From Sphingobium sp. (GTDB lineage Bacteria; Pseudomonadota; Alphaproteobacteria; Sphingomonadales; Sphingomonadaceae): a DNA stretch of 64,000 nucleotides. The stretch is from positions 1 to 64,000 of the forward strand of contig QFQF01000015.1 in assembly GCA_003248935.1 (NCBI GenBank), given 5' to 3'. The notes beneath the pieces are model-generated. The model was given only the letters and a program-made list of their open reading frames with translations, did no database searches and was not told the origin of the DNA. Both the position numbers and the translations under genes were made by a program. Positions 14,405-23,768 of this stretch are shown one piece after another. Positions within the stretch are counted from its first letter, which is position 1. Each line of letters starts with the position of its first letter.

Positions 14405-16534
14405 ATGACGCGCACTCAGGTCAACGGCAAGCTGTGGATGAGCGCGGCGCGGGGGGCGATCCTGCCGCTCGCGACGCTGATGGTCGTGCTGTTCATGATG
14501 GTGCCGGTGCCGGCGCTGATGCTGGACGTCGGTTTCATCACCAACATCGTCATCAGCCTTGCGGTGCTGATGGTGGCGCTGAACGCCGCCCGTCCGCTGG
14601 ACTTCTCCAGCTTTCCGACGGTGCTGCTGTTCGCGACCCTGCTGCGCCTCGCGCTCAACGTCGCCTCGACCCGCGTCGTGCTGGTCAACGGGCATGAAGG
14701 CTCTGCGTCGGCCGGTCATGTGATCGAGGCGTTCGGCAGCTTCCTGATCGGCGGCGATTATGTCGTCGGCATCTTCGTCTTCGCGATCCTGATGATCATC
14801 AACCTCGTCGTCATCACCAAGGGCGCGGGACGCGTGTCGGAAGTGTCCGCGCGCTTCACCCTGGACGCGATGCCCGGCAAGCAGATGGCGATCGACGCCG
14901 ACCTCAACGCCGGTCTGCTGACCCCCGAGGAGGCGAAGGTCCGCCGCCAGGAAGTCGCGACGGAGGCGGATTTCTATGGATCGATGGACGGTGCGTCGAA
15001 GTTCGTGAAGGGCGATGCGATCGCCGGCATCCTGATCCTGGTCATCAACATCGTCGGCGGCATCGTGCTGGGCGTTGCCAGCCACGGCCTCGACATGGGG
15101 CAGGCCGCACACACCTATATCCTGCTTGCGATCGGCGACGCGCTGGTTGCGCAGATCCCCGCCCTGCTGCTCTCGATCGCAGCGGCCTCCATCGTTACCC
15201 GCGTCAATTCCGAACATGATCTCGCGGGCCAGATTTCCAGCCAGTTCGGGTCGGGCAAGGCATGGGTGCCGGTCGCAGCGATCCTGGGCGTGCTGGGCGT
15301 GCTGCCCGGCATGCCGCATCTGATCATCCTGCCCGCCGCGGCCGTCGCGGGCATGCTCGCCTGGCGGCTGCGCAAGTCGGACGCGAACAAGGCGGCACCG
15401 GTCGAGGCGCCGCCGCCGCCCGCCAATCCGGCGCAGATCGAATGGAACGACGTGTCCGACGGCGCCGTGCTGGGGCTGGAGATCGGCTATGGCCTGATCG
15501 GCATGGTCGACGAGCGCAAGGGCGCGCCGCTGATGGCCCGCATCACCGGCATTCGCCGCCAGCTGTCCAAGGAACTGGGCTTCGTGGTGCCGATGGTCCG
15601 CGTGAAGGACAATCTGGCGCTTGAACCCAACAGCTACCGCATCACCATCGGCGGCGTCATCGTCGGAGAGGATCAGGCTTGGCCCGAGGATCTCCTCGCC
15701 CTCGACAGCGGCGCGCTGGAGGGCGAAGTGCAGGGCCGTGCGTGCAAGGATCCGACCTTCGGTCTCGAAGCGGTCTGGATTTCACCCGACAAGCGCAGCG
15801 AGGCGGTGGTCGCAGGCTATACCGTGGTCGACCCCTCGACGGTTGTCGCGACGCACCTGAACCAGCTGATCATCATGAACGCGGCGGAGATGTTCGGCCT
15901 CGACGAGGCGCGCAAGCTGCTCGACGCGCTGAAGGAAGTGGCGCCGCAACTGGTCGACGGCCTGACGCCCGCGATGCTGAACCTTGCCCAGATTTCGGCG
16001 GTGTGCCGCGCGCTGCTCGCCGAGGGCGTGCCGCTCAAGGATTTCCGCCGCATCTGCGAGGCGATGGTCGATGCCGCCAAGCCCGAATATACGCACGAGC
16101 AGCTGGTGGAGGCGGTGCGCCAGCGGATCGGTTCGCTGATCATCCAGTCGCTGGTGCCGGTGAAGATGCCGCTGCCGGTCATCACCCTCGACGGCGAACT
16201 GGAGGGGCTGCTGGCCCAGGCCATGCGCGTGGCCGGGGATGCCCGCCATCCGATCGAGCCAGCGCTTGGCAACCGGATCGTCGAAGCGGTGACGAAGGCC
16301 GCCCGACCGCTGATGGCCGAGGCCCGTTCGTTTGCCATCGTTACATCGCCCGTCGCCCGCCGCGCGCTGATGCGCCTGTTCAAGCCGCATCTGCCCGAAA
16401 CGCCGGTCCTGTCCTTCCTGGAGATCCCGGACGGCAAGCCGGTCGAGGTCGCGGCGGTCGTGGGCGGTTCGGAACCGGTACGTGCCGTTCCGCGTCATGA
16501 TCCCATGCCCACGCCGCGCGAGCGGATGGCCTGA
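14405..16534 (+). CDS. flhA: Flagellar export apparatus protein FlhA
   Basis: FlhA is the large membrane gate of the flagellar type III export apparatus. The 709-residue product has about eight N-terminal membrane helices, with the conserved loop LNVASTRVVL and the FHIPEP-region equivalent around RFTLDAMPGKQMAIDADLNAG. The cytoplasmic C-terminal half begins near residue 345 (AQIEWNDVSDGAVLGLEIGYGL). Length is normal. The ATG was chosen for its fit to the family start and proximity to the preceding gene. Confidence 0.96.
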   Translation: MTRTQVNGKLWMSAARGAILPLATLMVVLFMMVPVPALMLDVGFITNIVISLAVLMVALNAARPLDFSSFPTVLLFATLLRLALNVASTRVVLVNGHEGSASAGHVIEAFGSFLIGGDYVVGIFVFAILMIINLVVITKGAGRVSEVSARFTLDAMPGKQMAIDADLNAGLLTPEEAKVRRQEVATEADFYGSMDGASKFVKGDAIAGILILVINIVGGIVLGVASHGLDMGQAAHTYILLAIGDALVAQIPALLLSIAAASIVTRVNSEHDLAGQISSQFGSGKAWVPVAAILGVLGVLPGMPHLIILPAAAVAGMLAWRLRKSDANKAAPVEAPPPPANPAQIEWNDVSDGAVLGLEIGYGLIGMVDERKGAPLMARITGIRRQLSKELGFVVPMVRVKDNLALEPNSYRITIGGVIVGEDQAWPEDLLALDSGALEGEVQGRACKDPTFGLEAVWISPDKRSEAVVAGYTVVDPSTVVATHLNQLIIMNAAEMFGLDEARKLLDALKEVAPQLVDGLTPAMLNLAQISAVCRALLAEGVPLKDFRRICEAMVDAAKPEYTHEQLVEAVRQRIGSLIIQSLVPVKMPLPVITLDGELEGLLAQAMRVAGDARHPIEPALGNRIVEAVTKAARPLMAEARSFAIVTSPVARRALMRLFKPHLPETPVLSFLEIPDGKPVEVAAVVGGSEPVRAVPRHDPMPTPRERMA

Positions 16535-16548
16535 GGGAGATCACAGCC

Positions 16549-17280
16549 ATGCACATGAGCAAGATCACCGCAGCAGGTGCAGATACATACGGACGCGGCG
16601 GACAGCAGCGGCCCGAGCAGCTTGCCCGCAAATATATGCCGCTGGTGCGCAAGATCGCCTGGCACGTCCACGGCCGCGTCTCCAGCGCCATCGAGATCGA
16701 GGACCTGCTCCAGATCGGCATGGTCGCTCTCGTCGAGGCGGCCAACGCGTTCGAGGACCGGGGCCTGGGTTTCGCCAGCTATGCGCAGATGCGCATCCGG
16801 GGGGCGATGATCGATCATCTGCGCCGTCACGCGACGCTCTGCCGCTCCGCGATGGCGCGGCGGCGTGAACTGATGTCGGTTCGCGACACGCTGGAACAGC
16901 GCCTGGGCCGGGCACCCACCGAGGCCGAGATGTCGGAGCAGATGGGGATTGCGCCCGCCGATTACCGCCAGTTCGCCGACAGCGCGGAGATGGTCCAGAC
17001 CACCAGCATCGATGAGGTCTATTCGGACCAGTCGATGTGGTTCGCCGATCAGGAGGATCGCGCCGACGATGTGCTGGAGCGCGAATCGCTGAAGGCGGTG
17101 CTGGCGAAATGCATCGGCGACTTGCCGCAGCGGGAGGCGCTCGTCCTCCAGCTCTATTTCGTCGAGGAACTGAACCTTGAGGAAATCGGCCAGACGCTGG
17201 ACATCGGCGCGGCGCGGGTCTGCCAGATCAAGAAGGCGGCGCTCGACAAGCTGCGCGACCGGCTGAGCGACTGGAACTGA
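16549..17280 (+). CDS. fliA: RNA polymerase sigma factor FliA (sigma-28)
   Basis: FliA directs late flagellar transcription. The 243-residue product has sigma region 2 (VRKIAWHVHGRVSSAIEIEDLLQIGMVAL, then FASYAQMRIRGAMIDHLRR), region 3, and a region 4 helix-turn-helix (LNLEEIGQTLDIGAARVCQIKKAAL). An AGGGAG element precedes the ATG. FlgM is encoded at 12836. Candidate target promoters precede motA, fliC and fliD. Confidence 0.96.
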   Translation: MHMSKITAAGADTYGRGGQQRPEQLARKYMPLVRKIAWHVHGRVSSAIEIEDLLQIGMVALVEAANAFEDRGLGFASYAQMRIRGAMIDHLRRHATLCRSAMARRRELMSVRDTLEQRLGRAPTEAEMSEQMGIAPADYRQFADSAEMVQTTSIDEVYSDQSMWFADQEDRADDVLERESLKAVLAKCIGDLPQREALVLQLYFVEELNLEEIGQTLDIGAARVCQIKKAALDKLRDRLSDWN

Positions 17281-17283
17281 AAA

Positions 17284-17312
17284 CGGGGCAGGGCGCTGTC
17301 GCGCCTGCCCCG
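17284..17312. terminator. Hairpin terminator between convergent fliA and the HD-GYP gene
   Basis: A nine-base perfect stem (CGGGGCAGG / CCTGCCCCG) with an 11-base loop starts four bases after the fliA stop. The T-tract is weak on both strands. It probably serves fliA and possibly the opposing gene ending at 17344. Confidence 0.7.
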
Positions 17313-17343
17313 CTTGTCATCGGATAAAGAAGTGGCGCGGGGA

Positions 17344-18660
17344 TCAGCCGCGCCTGAAGCTGCCGTCGATCAGCTGCGCGCTCATCTTGTCCCAGTTGTC
17401 GAACGACCAGTTGGACGGCAGTTCGCGCATGGCGATCTGGTCCTGGCCGTAGCAGTTGGACAGGTCGATTTCCTCGACCGGCACCAGCTTTCCAAGATCA
17501 ACGGAGTAGAAGACCCGCACCTGCGGCAGGGTGAGGTCGTCCTGCCCCTGTGCGATGACGATGGCCAGGCGGTTGCTGCGCAGGCGGACCAGCGATCCGA
17601 TCGGATAGATGCCGATGCTGCGGATCAGGGCGTCGAAGATCACCGGATCGTAGCGGCCATCCTCGCCCAGCCGGACGAGCGCGTCGGACGGGTCCGCCCC
17701 GACCTTCTGGGGCCGGTTGGACGTCATCGCATCATAGGCGTCGCACACCGCCGCCATGCGCGCGAACAGGCCGATCTGTTTGCCGGTGAGGCCGTGCGGA
17801 TAGCCGCTGCCGTCAAGCCGCTCATGATGGTGCAGGCAGACGTCGAGAACCGCCTCGGGAATGTCGCCGCCAGCCGCCAGCAGATCGTAGGCGACCGTGG
17901 TGTGGGTCTTGACGATCGCCATCTCCGTCTCGGTCAGCGGCCCGTCCTTGTCATAGATCTCCTGCGGGATATGCGACATGCCGATGTCCATCAGCATGCC
18001 CGCGAGTCCCGCCTGGCGCACCTCTTCCGGTGACAGGTTCAACTGGCGCGCGAGGTTGATCATCAGCGCACACACGGCGATCGCGTGCATGTAGAGATAT
18101 TCGTTGTCCTTCTTCATCCGGGCGATGCCGGTGAAGGCGTGGGGGTTGCGCTGCACGGAGCTGGAAATCTCGTCGATCATCGTGTCGAGCTTGATCAGCT
18201 TCACAGCCTTGCCGAGGCGTGCCTGCTGAAAGATCTTGCGCACCGCCTGCGTCGAGCGGCGGGCGAGCGCCATCGCCGTGGGCATCTCTTCCTGGGTTGC
18301 GCGGGGCAGCTTGGATAACGGATCGAAGGGTTGCGTGCCGAGCGCATCGGCCCGGGCGCGCGGCTGGGCAATGACGGGACTGCGGGTTGCGCGGCCGAAC
18401 TGTGCGGGCGACAGGGGCGTGGTCGTCGGCCGTTCGATGCGGCTGGGCGCGGGCCGGGCGGCGACGTCGGCGCCCCGGTCGGTGTCGATCAGTATGCCGG
18501 GAACGGCGCTGTCCTTGAGCTCGGCCAGCTGATCGGGATCGGTCAGGAGGAATTTCGATTTCCAGAACGGATGGGACAGCCACGACCCCTCCAGCTTGTG
18601 CACGAACATTCCCAGTTGAACGTCCTCGATCGCAACCCGCTTCAGCATTTTCAGCCCCAT
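17344..18660 (-). CDS. HD-GYP domain protein with an altered HD site
   Basis: The 438-residue product has an N-terminal DUF3391-type segment (KRVAIEDVQLGMFVHKLEGSWLSHPFW) and a C-terminal HD-GYP domain of the cyclic-di-GMP phosphodiesterase family. The HHHERLDGSGYP signature is intact (residues 277-288). The HD pair itself reads Met224-Asp225 (GMLMDIGMSHIP) where active members have HD and usually IGK. Metal binding may be changed, so it could be a weak enzyme or a cyclic-di-GMP sensor. ATGs at 18660 and 18648 are both possible. It lies convergent to fliA, and a role in the motility-to-attachment switch is inferred from context. Confidence 0.85.
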   Translation of the reverse strand: MGLKMLKRVAIEDVQLGMFVHKLEGSWLSHPFWKSKFLLTDPDQLAELKDSAVPGILIDTDRGADVAARPAPSRIERPTTTPLSPAQFGRATRSPVIAQPRARADALGTQPFDPLSKLPRATQEEMPTAMALARRSTQAVRKIFQQARLGKAVKLIKLDTMIDEISSSVQRNPHAFTGIARMKKDNEYLYMHAIAVCALMINLARQLNLSPEEVRQAGLAGMLMDIGMSHIPQEIYDKDGPLTETEMAIVKTHTTVAYDLLAAGGDIPEAVLDVCLHHHERLDGSGYPHGLTGKQIGLFARMAAVCDAYDAMTSNRPQKVGADPSDALVRLGEDGRYDPVIFDALIRSIGIYPIGSLVRLRSNRLAIVIAQGQDDLTLPQVRVFYSVDLGKLVPVEEIDLSNCYGQDQIAMRELPSNWSFDNWDKMSAQLIDGSFRRG

Positions 18661-18949
18661 AGAACCTGTGATGGGCTGGAACGGATGCTCACCTTCCGCC
18701 GCCGACGCCCGACACGTCACGTTGACATTTCGGAGCGCGCAGCGTCATCGCGATCAGGCGAAGGCTTAATATCGATTGCGCTGTGCACTCACCCCATCGA
18801 GCGGTGTCGCAGGGCATCGTTGCGAAACCGTAAAGGGCGGAAAAATTTTCCATCCAAAACAGGGATATATCGACGGTCGGGGCATGACGAAAATGGGGGC
18901 GGTCCGCTGATCCGCGAACCGGCTTCTGTATTCCGTTACGCCTGACGGT

Positions 18950-20860
18950 TCAGGCGTCGTTGGCTGCGAGAGCGGCCGCCTGCTGCGGCGCGTGGGCCAG
19001 AGTGGCACCCCGTGCCACAGGCAGCGCCGCTTCGCGCAGGATGGCCTTCTGCGTCTTCCACCACGGCTCGGGTACCCGGAACAGACCGCGCTCGTCCGCC
19101 CTGCGGCCCAGATCCTTGCGCGCCGTGAGCGCCGCCAGCGCCGGAGCACAGAACAGACCCGCGATCACCGGCGACATCCAGCCGAGCGACATGCCGCCGT
19201 AGACGGCAAGGGCGACGAAGGCCGCGCCGAGCGCGATATGATATTTGAAGATCCATACCGCCTGACCCATCGACATGCCGTCGCGGTCGCGGGTCTGGCC
19301 GTTCCACGCGCTCTTGCGGCCGATCAGGATACCGAACAGGTTGATGGTCTGGGTCAGCATCGCCACCGGCGCAAGCATGATCGACAGTGCGCATTCGGCC
19401 AGCACGCTCCATGTCGCCGCCTTCGCGCCGCCGAACGCCTCGCGCCGCGCGGGGTTCGACAGGGCCCAGAACAGCGCCAGGAACTTGGGACCGAACAGCA
19501 GGGCCACGGTCAGCGCAAGCAGGTCGCCCGAGGGCAGGACCTGCGTGGCCGTCCACGCTCCCTGCGCCTGACCCACCAGCACGACCAGCATCAGCGCCAG
19601 CCACATCGGCGAGGTGAGATAGGCCGACGCACCGACCAGCAACTGGAAGCGATTGACGAGGTGCAGGCCGGTGGTACGCAGCATCAGCGGCACATGCTGG
19701 ATATTGCCCTGACACCAGCGGCGGTCACGCACGGCGAGATCGGGGATCGAAGGCGGAAACTCCTCGTAGCTGTCCTCCGCCATCACCATGTGCACGGCCC
19801 AGCCGCGACGGCGCAGCAGCGACGCCTCGACCATGTCATGGCTCATGATGTGTCCGCCGAACGGCGCTGGCCCACGCAGCGTGGGCAGGCCGCAGCTCTC
19901 TGCGAATGCCTTCACCCGGATGATGGCGTTGTGACCCCAGAATGTGCCTTCGGACCGCGCCCACCAGATCATGCCGGCGGCGCCGATCGGGCCATAGAGG
20001 CGGTTGGCGAACTGCTGCCAGCGCGCGAACAGGGTCGAGGCGCCGACGACCGACGGCACGGTCTGGATCAGGCCAAGATGCGGGTGGCATTCCATGTCGA
20101 CGGCAAGGCGCGCCATCGTCTGGCCACCCATGACGCTATCGGCGTCAAGGACGATCATGTAATCGTAGGCGCCGCCGAAGCGCGTCACCCAGTCGGCGAT
20201 GTTGCCGGGCTTGCGATGCAGGTTCACGGCGCGACGGCGGTAGTAGACGGGCCGGGTAAAGCCCGCATGCATCTGGCGATAGGTCTCCGCCTCGATCTCG
20301 CCGTTTTCCGGGTTGGAATCCGACAGGATGAAAAAGTCGAACCGGTCTCCGCCCATCACGCGCGAGAGCGAGCGTTCCATGATCGACAGGCGGCCCATCA
20401 CCGCCAGGAAATCCTCGTTGCATACCGGGAGCAGCACGGCGGTCCGACCGGCGACCGGACGGGGGCGGGCGGGGCGGTAGGGTTGCACGCGCGATCCGTC
20501 GCCCGACATGATCAGGAAGCCGATGACGCTGGTCGCGCAGCCGAAGGCGATCCACGCGAAGAGTGGCACGAACAGCGCGAGATAGGCGATTTCCCAGCCG
20601 GAAAAGCCATCGAGACCGATGGTCCGCTTCATCTCGTGCGCGGCCAGCAGCGCGGGCAGCAGGGCGAGTGCCAGCACCAGCACGCGCTTGGCGATCGCGT
20701 CGATATTGCTGCCCAGGTCGCTGCGAGGCGCCTCAATCCGCTCCGGTGCGGCACGGAAATCCTGTTCCGGCATGGCGATCGGCTGTTCGGGGGGAAGGCT
20801 GGAAAATGCCTGCGGGGTTCCCGACGGCCGCTGGGGCCCGATCCCAGGCAATGCGGTCAC
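18950..20860 (-). CDS. opgH: Periplasmic glucan glucosyltransferase OpgH (MdoH)
   Basis: OpgH is the inner-membrane GT2 enzyme that polymerises the beta-glucan backbone from UDP-glucose and moves it across the membrane. Two N-terminal membrane helices lie near residues 45-100 of the product. The glycosyltransferase domain shows VLPVCNED, the DAD metal motif (IVLDADSVMGG) and the RRWCQGN acceptor motif, followed by several C-terminal helices. GTG at 20860 has AAGGA seven bases upstream; the ATG at 20878 has a purine run directly against it. It lies downstream of opgG with a gap of about 100 bases. Confidence 0.93.
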   Translation of the reverse strand: MTALPGIGPQRPSGTPQAFSSLPPEQPIAMPEQDFRAAPERIEAPRSDLGSNIDAIAKRVLVLALALLPALLAAHEMKRTIGLDGFSGWEIAYLALFVPLFAWIAFGCATSVIGFLIMSGDGSRVQPYRPARPRPVAGRTAVLLPVCNEDFLAVMGRLSIMERSLSRVMGGDRFDFFILSDSNPENGEIEAETYRQMHAGFTRPVYYRRRAVNLHRKPGNIADWVTRFGGAYDYMIVLDADSVMGGQTMARLAVDMECHPHLGLIQTVPSVVGASTLFARWQQFANRLYGPIGAAGMIWWARSEGTFWGHNAIIRVKAFAESCGLPTLRGPAPFGGHIMSHDMVEASLLRRRGWAVHMVMAEDSYEEFPPSIPDLAVRDRRWCQGNIQHVPLMLRTTGLHLVNRFQLLVGASAYLTSPMWLALMLVVLVGQAQGAWTATQVLPSGDLLALTVALLFGPKFLALFWALSNPARREAFGGAKAATWSVLAECALSIMLAPVAMLTQTINLFGILIGRKSAWNGQTRDRDGMSMGQAVWIFKYHIALGAAFVALAVYGGMSLGWMSPVIAGLFCAPALAALTARKDLGRRADERGLFRVPEPWWKTQKAILREAALPVARGATLAHAPQQAAALAANDA

Positions 20861-20968
20861 ATTCTCGTCCTTCCACATCCCTCAGACGGCCTTTCCCTGC
20901 GATGGCGGTCCCGGACGACCGCTTGCAACCGGGCTGAAACAACCGCCTTGCCGTCCCGGTTCCGAATA

Positions 20969-22468
20969 TCAGGGCAACAGCGGATAGTGAAATGTCTCGG
21001 TAACCATTGCATTCGCCTGCATGAGCGAAAGCTGAACATCCACCGGTGCCCCCTCCGGGCCCGTCGGCGCGATATCCAGGACGGCGCGCCACGATCCTGG
21101 GTGCGCCAATATAGGATATGTCGCCTTTTTCAAGAGGTTGCCGCCACTCACCGTGGCTTCCGGGACAAGGCCCTGCCGTCCGGTGAGACCACTGAAATCC
21201 ACGACCAGCCGCAGTGCGCCGGGGGCATCGCCCTTGCCGCGCAGGATGTTTTCGACCCGCCCGGGCGCACTGCCCGCCTTCGGTTCGTCCGACTGCCAGT
21301 CCAGCCTGTAGGACAGGTCGATTCGCTGCCCCTCCGTCACCGGCCTGGCGGGCGTCCAATAGGCGGCGACGTTGTCGGTATATTCGCTGTCGGTCGGGAA
21401 GGTGTAGAGCCTGACCTCCCCGGCGCCGACCGGCTTCGTCGGGGTTGCCCAGAGCGAAGGACGGCGGTCGTAGAAGACGCCGTCATCCTGATAATGGTCG
21501 AAATCGCGGTCGCGCTGGAGCAAGCCGAAACCGGCGGGATTGCGTTCCGGAAACCGGCTCGTGCTGGGTGCCTTCGGGTTGAGGAGGCCACGGAAATGCG
21601 CCTGCCCGCCGCTCTCGACGATCAACAGGCCGTCGGAATCGTGGATTTCGGGGCGCCAGTCGGTGGCGATCTGTCGGTGCGCCTGATCGTACCAGAACAT
21701 GCTGGTCATCGGCATCAGCCCGAGTTCCCCGATCGCCTTGCGCGGGAACAGGGCGGCTTCGATGTCCTGATGCACGCCGTTGCCGTCGATCCGGTTGATG
21801 AACCTATATGCTCCGGTGATGCTGGGGCCGTCCAGCAGGGCATGGACGGTAACCGCACTGTTGCCCGCACGCTCCAGCCAGAAGGTGGTGAAACGCGGAA
21901 ACTCCTCATTGCCCCGGCTGGTGTCGATCGTGATCGCGCGCGCCGACAGCCCGTATTGCTTCTGCGCCCCCGCCGCCCGGAAATAGCTGGCGCCCATGAA
22001 CACCAGCCAGTCGGCGTCCCGCGCCGCGTTCATGATCCGGAACCCGGAGAATCCGGCGTCCGGCCCGAGTGCCGCGACCGGATTGTCGCTGCCCATGTCG
22101 AAATAGGCGGGGTCATAGGAGACGGGCCGTGCCCGCCCACCCTCCACCAGATGAATCGCCACCGGCTGGCTGGCGTTGCGGTGCACGGGAAAGAAACGGA
22201 CGCCGGTGTCGCCGCCCAGATCGTTCCACAGCGTCCTTTCATCGCGGAAGCGCGCATTATGCAGGGCGTCGTAATCGACCCGTTCGGCGCCGGGATTGGC
22301 CGGGGTCGGCTTGTAGGGCGTCCGGGACAGCGCCTGCGCGCGCGCCACGAGCCCCTTCCAGCTGAAGGCTTCGCTGCCCGGGGTGGCTGATTGGGCGCGC
22401 GCCGCCACCGGCAGGATCATCGCGGCACTCGAAAGCGCGATGAGGTCGCGCCGGGTCAGGTCGGTCAT
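20969..22468 (-). CDS. opgG: Periplasmic glucan biosynthesis protein OpgG/OpgD
   Basis: This periplasmic protein modifies the glucan made by OpgH. The 499-residue product has a twin-arginine signal (LTRRDLIALSSAAMILPVAARAQ), so it should be exported folded by Tat, as OpgD of E. coli is. The mature part shows MdoG-family blocks (WNDLGGDTGVRFFPVHRNA, PVAALGPDAGFSGFRI and WLERAGNSAVTVHALLDGPSITGAYRF). The ATG at 22468 follows from the signal peptide; an upstream ATG at 22519 would push it inward. Its place inside a flagellar locus is notable. Confidence 0.9.
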   Translation of the reverse strand: MTDLTRRDLIALSSAAMILPVAARAQSATPGSEAFSWKGLVARAQALSRTPYKPTPANPGAERVDYDALHNARFRDERTLWNDLGGDTGVRFFPVHRNASQPVAIHLVEGGRARPVSYDPAYFDMGSDNPVAALGPDAGFSGFRIMNAARDADWLVFMGASYFRAAGAQKQYGLSARAITIDTSRGNEEFPRFTTFWLERAGNSAVTVHALLDGPSITGAYRFINRIDGNGVHQDIEAALFPRKAIGELGLMPMTSMFWYDQAHRQIATDWRPEIHDSDGLLIVESGGQAHFRGLLNPKAPSTSRFPERNPAGFGLLQRDRDFDHYQDDGVFYDRRPSLWATPTKPVGAGEVRLYTFPTDSEYTDNVAAYWTPARPVTEGQRIDLSYRLDWQSDEPKAGSAPGRVENILRGKGDAPGALRLVVDFSGLTGRQGLVPEATVSGGNLLKKATYPILAHPGSWRAVLDIAPTGPEGAPVDVQLSLMQANAMVTETFHYPLLP

Positions 22469-22526
22469 GCCCCCATCATGGGACGACATGACGCCAATGC
22501 AAGAGCGCAGGCGCGGCAAAAAGGAT

Positions 22527-22556
22527 GAAGCCCCCGTCCGGGGGGACGAGGGCTTC
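22527..22556 (-). terminator. Rho-independent terminator downstream of fliC
   Basis: On the minus strand a long stem (GAAGCCCTCGTCC / GGACGGGGGCTTC, one wobble) with a CCCC loop is followed by ATCCTTTTT. It ends the flagellin transcript before opgG. Confidence 0.85.
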
Positions 22557-22577
22557 GTGGTCCTGATCGAAAAGGAG

Positions 22578-22616
22578 GACCCCCGGCACGTGGGGACTGT
22601 TGATGTGCCGGGGGTC
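22578..22616 (-). terminator. Second hairpin between the fliC stop and its terminator
   Basis: A perfect 12-base inverted repeat (GACCCCCGGCAC / GTGCCGGGGGTC) with a 15-base loop lies 53 bases after the fliC stop. On the minus strand it is followed by CTCCTTTTC. It may be a first terminator or a 3'-stabilising stem. Confidence 0.65.
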
Positions 22617-22668
22617 TCATGGCCGCCCGGGGTGGACCAGTACCCCGATCGGCCATGTTCTTTGGTCC

Positions 22669-23529
22669 TTAGCGGATGAGGCTGAGGACGTTCTGCGAGG
22701 ACTGGTTGGCCTGGGCCAGCATCGCGGTCGAAGCCTGAGCCAGGATCTGGCTCTTGGCGAGCGAGGTCGTCTCCGCCGAGAAATCGGCGTCTTCGATCCG
22801 CGAGCGGGCTTCGGTCAGGTTCGTGATGGTCGAGTCGAGGTTCGAGATCGTTGCCTCGAAGCGGCTCTGCACCGCACCCAGGTCAGCCTGCGACTTGGAA
22901 AGCAGGCCGATCACGCCGGCGCCCGCCAGGATGTCGGCATCGTCCGTCGGATCCGTGACAGTGCCGGTACCGTTGATGATCTCAAGATTGGCCTGAGCCG
23001 CGGCAGCGTCCGTCCAGTCAAGGCCGTCGAGGCCGAGATCGGTGGAGCTCATCGCGCCGACGGTGAAGGAGACCTGATCGGTCGTGCCGGTGCCGGTCTG
23101 GATGGCGAGCGTGCTGCCGGCCAGCGAAACACCGTTGAACTTCGTCGTGGTGGCGATGTTGTCGATCTGCGCGACCAGCTGATCGGCTTCCGCCTTGATG
23201 CTGACGCGGTCGGTGTCGCTGATCGTGCCGGTGGAGGCCTGAACCGACAGTTCGCCGAGACGCTGAACGATGTTGGCGATTTCCTTCATCGCGCCTTCAG
23301 CGGTCTGCGCTGCGGAAATGCCGTCGCTGGCATTGCGCGACGCCTGGGTCAGGCCGCGGATTTCGGCGGTCATCTTCGACGAGACGGCGAGGCCGGCGGC
23401 GTCGTCCTTGGCGCTGTTGATGCGCTTGCCGGTCGACAGGCGCTCGAGAGCCGTCTGCAGGCTGGAGTCGGCCTTGGCCGACGCATTGGCCGAACGCATG
23501 GCGGCGACGTTGGTGGCGATAACAGTCAT
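22669..23529 (-). CDS. fliC: Flagellin FliC, short form
   Basis: This is the filament subunit. The 286-residue product has the conserved N-terminal D0/D1 helices (MTVIATNVAAMRSANASAKADSSL... RLSTGKRINSAKDDAAGLAVS) and the C-terminal end SQILAQASTAMLAQANQSSQNVLSLIR. The variable centre is short, as in other alphaproteobacterial flagellins. GGAAAGGA precedes the ATG. It is transcribed from a sigma-28 promoter 66 bases upstream and has two hairpins downstream, so it is probably a one-gene unit. Confidence 0.97.
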   Translation of the reverse strand: MTVIATNVAAMRSANASAKADSSLQTALERLSTGKRINSAKDDAAGLAVSSKMTAEIRGLTQASRNASDGISAAQTAEGAMKEIANIVQRLGELSVQASTGTISDTDRVSIKAEADQLVAQIDNIATTTKFNGVSLAGSTLAIQTGTGTTDQVSFTVGAMSSTDLGLDGLDWTDAAAAQANLEIINGTGTVTDPTDDADILAGAGVIGLLSKSQADLGAVQSRFEATISNLDSTITNLTEARSRIEDADFSAETTSLAKSQILAQASTAMLAQANQSSQNVLSLIR

Positions 23530-23594
23530 GGGTATTCCTTTCCCGCTTCAATGTCAGGTCGCCCGCTCATGCGGCACTGCGGCCTCGTTGGGGA

Positions 23595-23621
23595 ATAACG
23601 GCGGGTGGTCCGCCGGCTTTA
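23595..23621 (-). promoter_or_regulatory. Sigma-28 (FliA) promoter of fliC
   Basis: On the minus strand the site is TAAAGCCG, 11 bases, GCCGTTAT. It has exact spacing and a close match to TAAAGTTT-N11-GCCGATAA. It ends 65 bases before the flagellin ATG. Confidence 0.85.
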
Positions 23622-23768
23622 TGGAATGCCATGAAATTTTTTTCGGCCGCCTCGCGCGCGCGCGCGAATCAGATTCTCTATAAGGGGGCGGGGCACGGCG
23701 TCCCGGAACACCGGAAAACCTCACGCCCGGGATGCGCCGTCATGTGATGCGGCACGCTATGGCAGCGC

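Noticed and set aside
16665..16681. TGGCAC-N5-CGGC match inside fliA
   Set aside because: It lies within well conserved codons of sigma region 2 with no gene start downstream.
18992..22390. 1132-codon open frame opposite opgH and opgG
   Set aside because: The opposite strand encodes two clear glucan genes. This frame has no recognisable domain and is a codon-bias artefact.
23622..23640. TGGCATTCCATAAAGC on the minus strand before fliC as a sigma-54 site
   Set aside because: The GG-to-GC spacing is one base too long and the core is poor, while a precise sigma-28 site overlaps it.
23680..23700. Possible rRNA or tRNA remnants in GC-rich intergenic regions
   Set aside because: No cloverleaf or conserved rRNA segment was found in any intergenic stretch.
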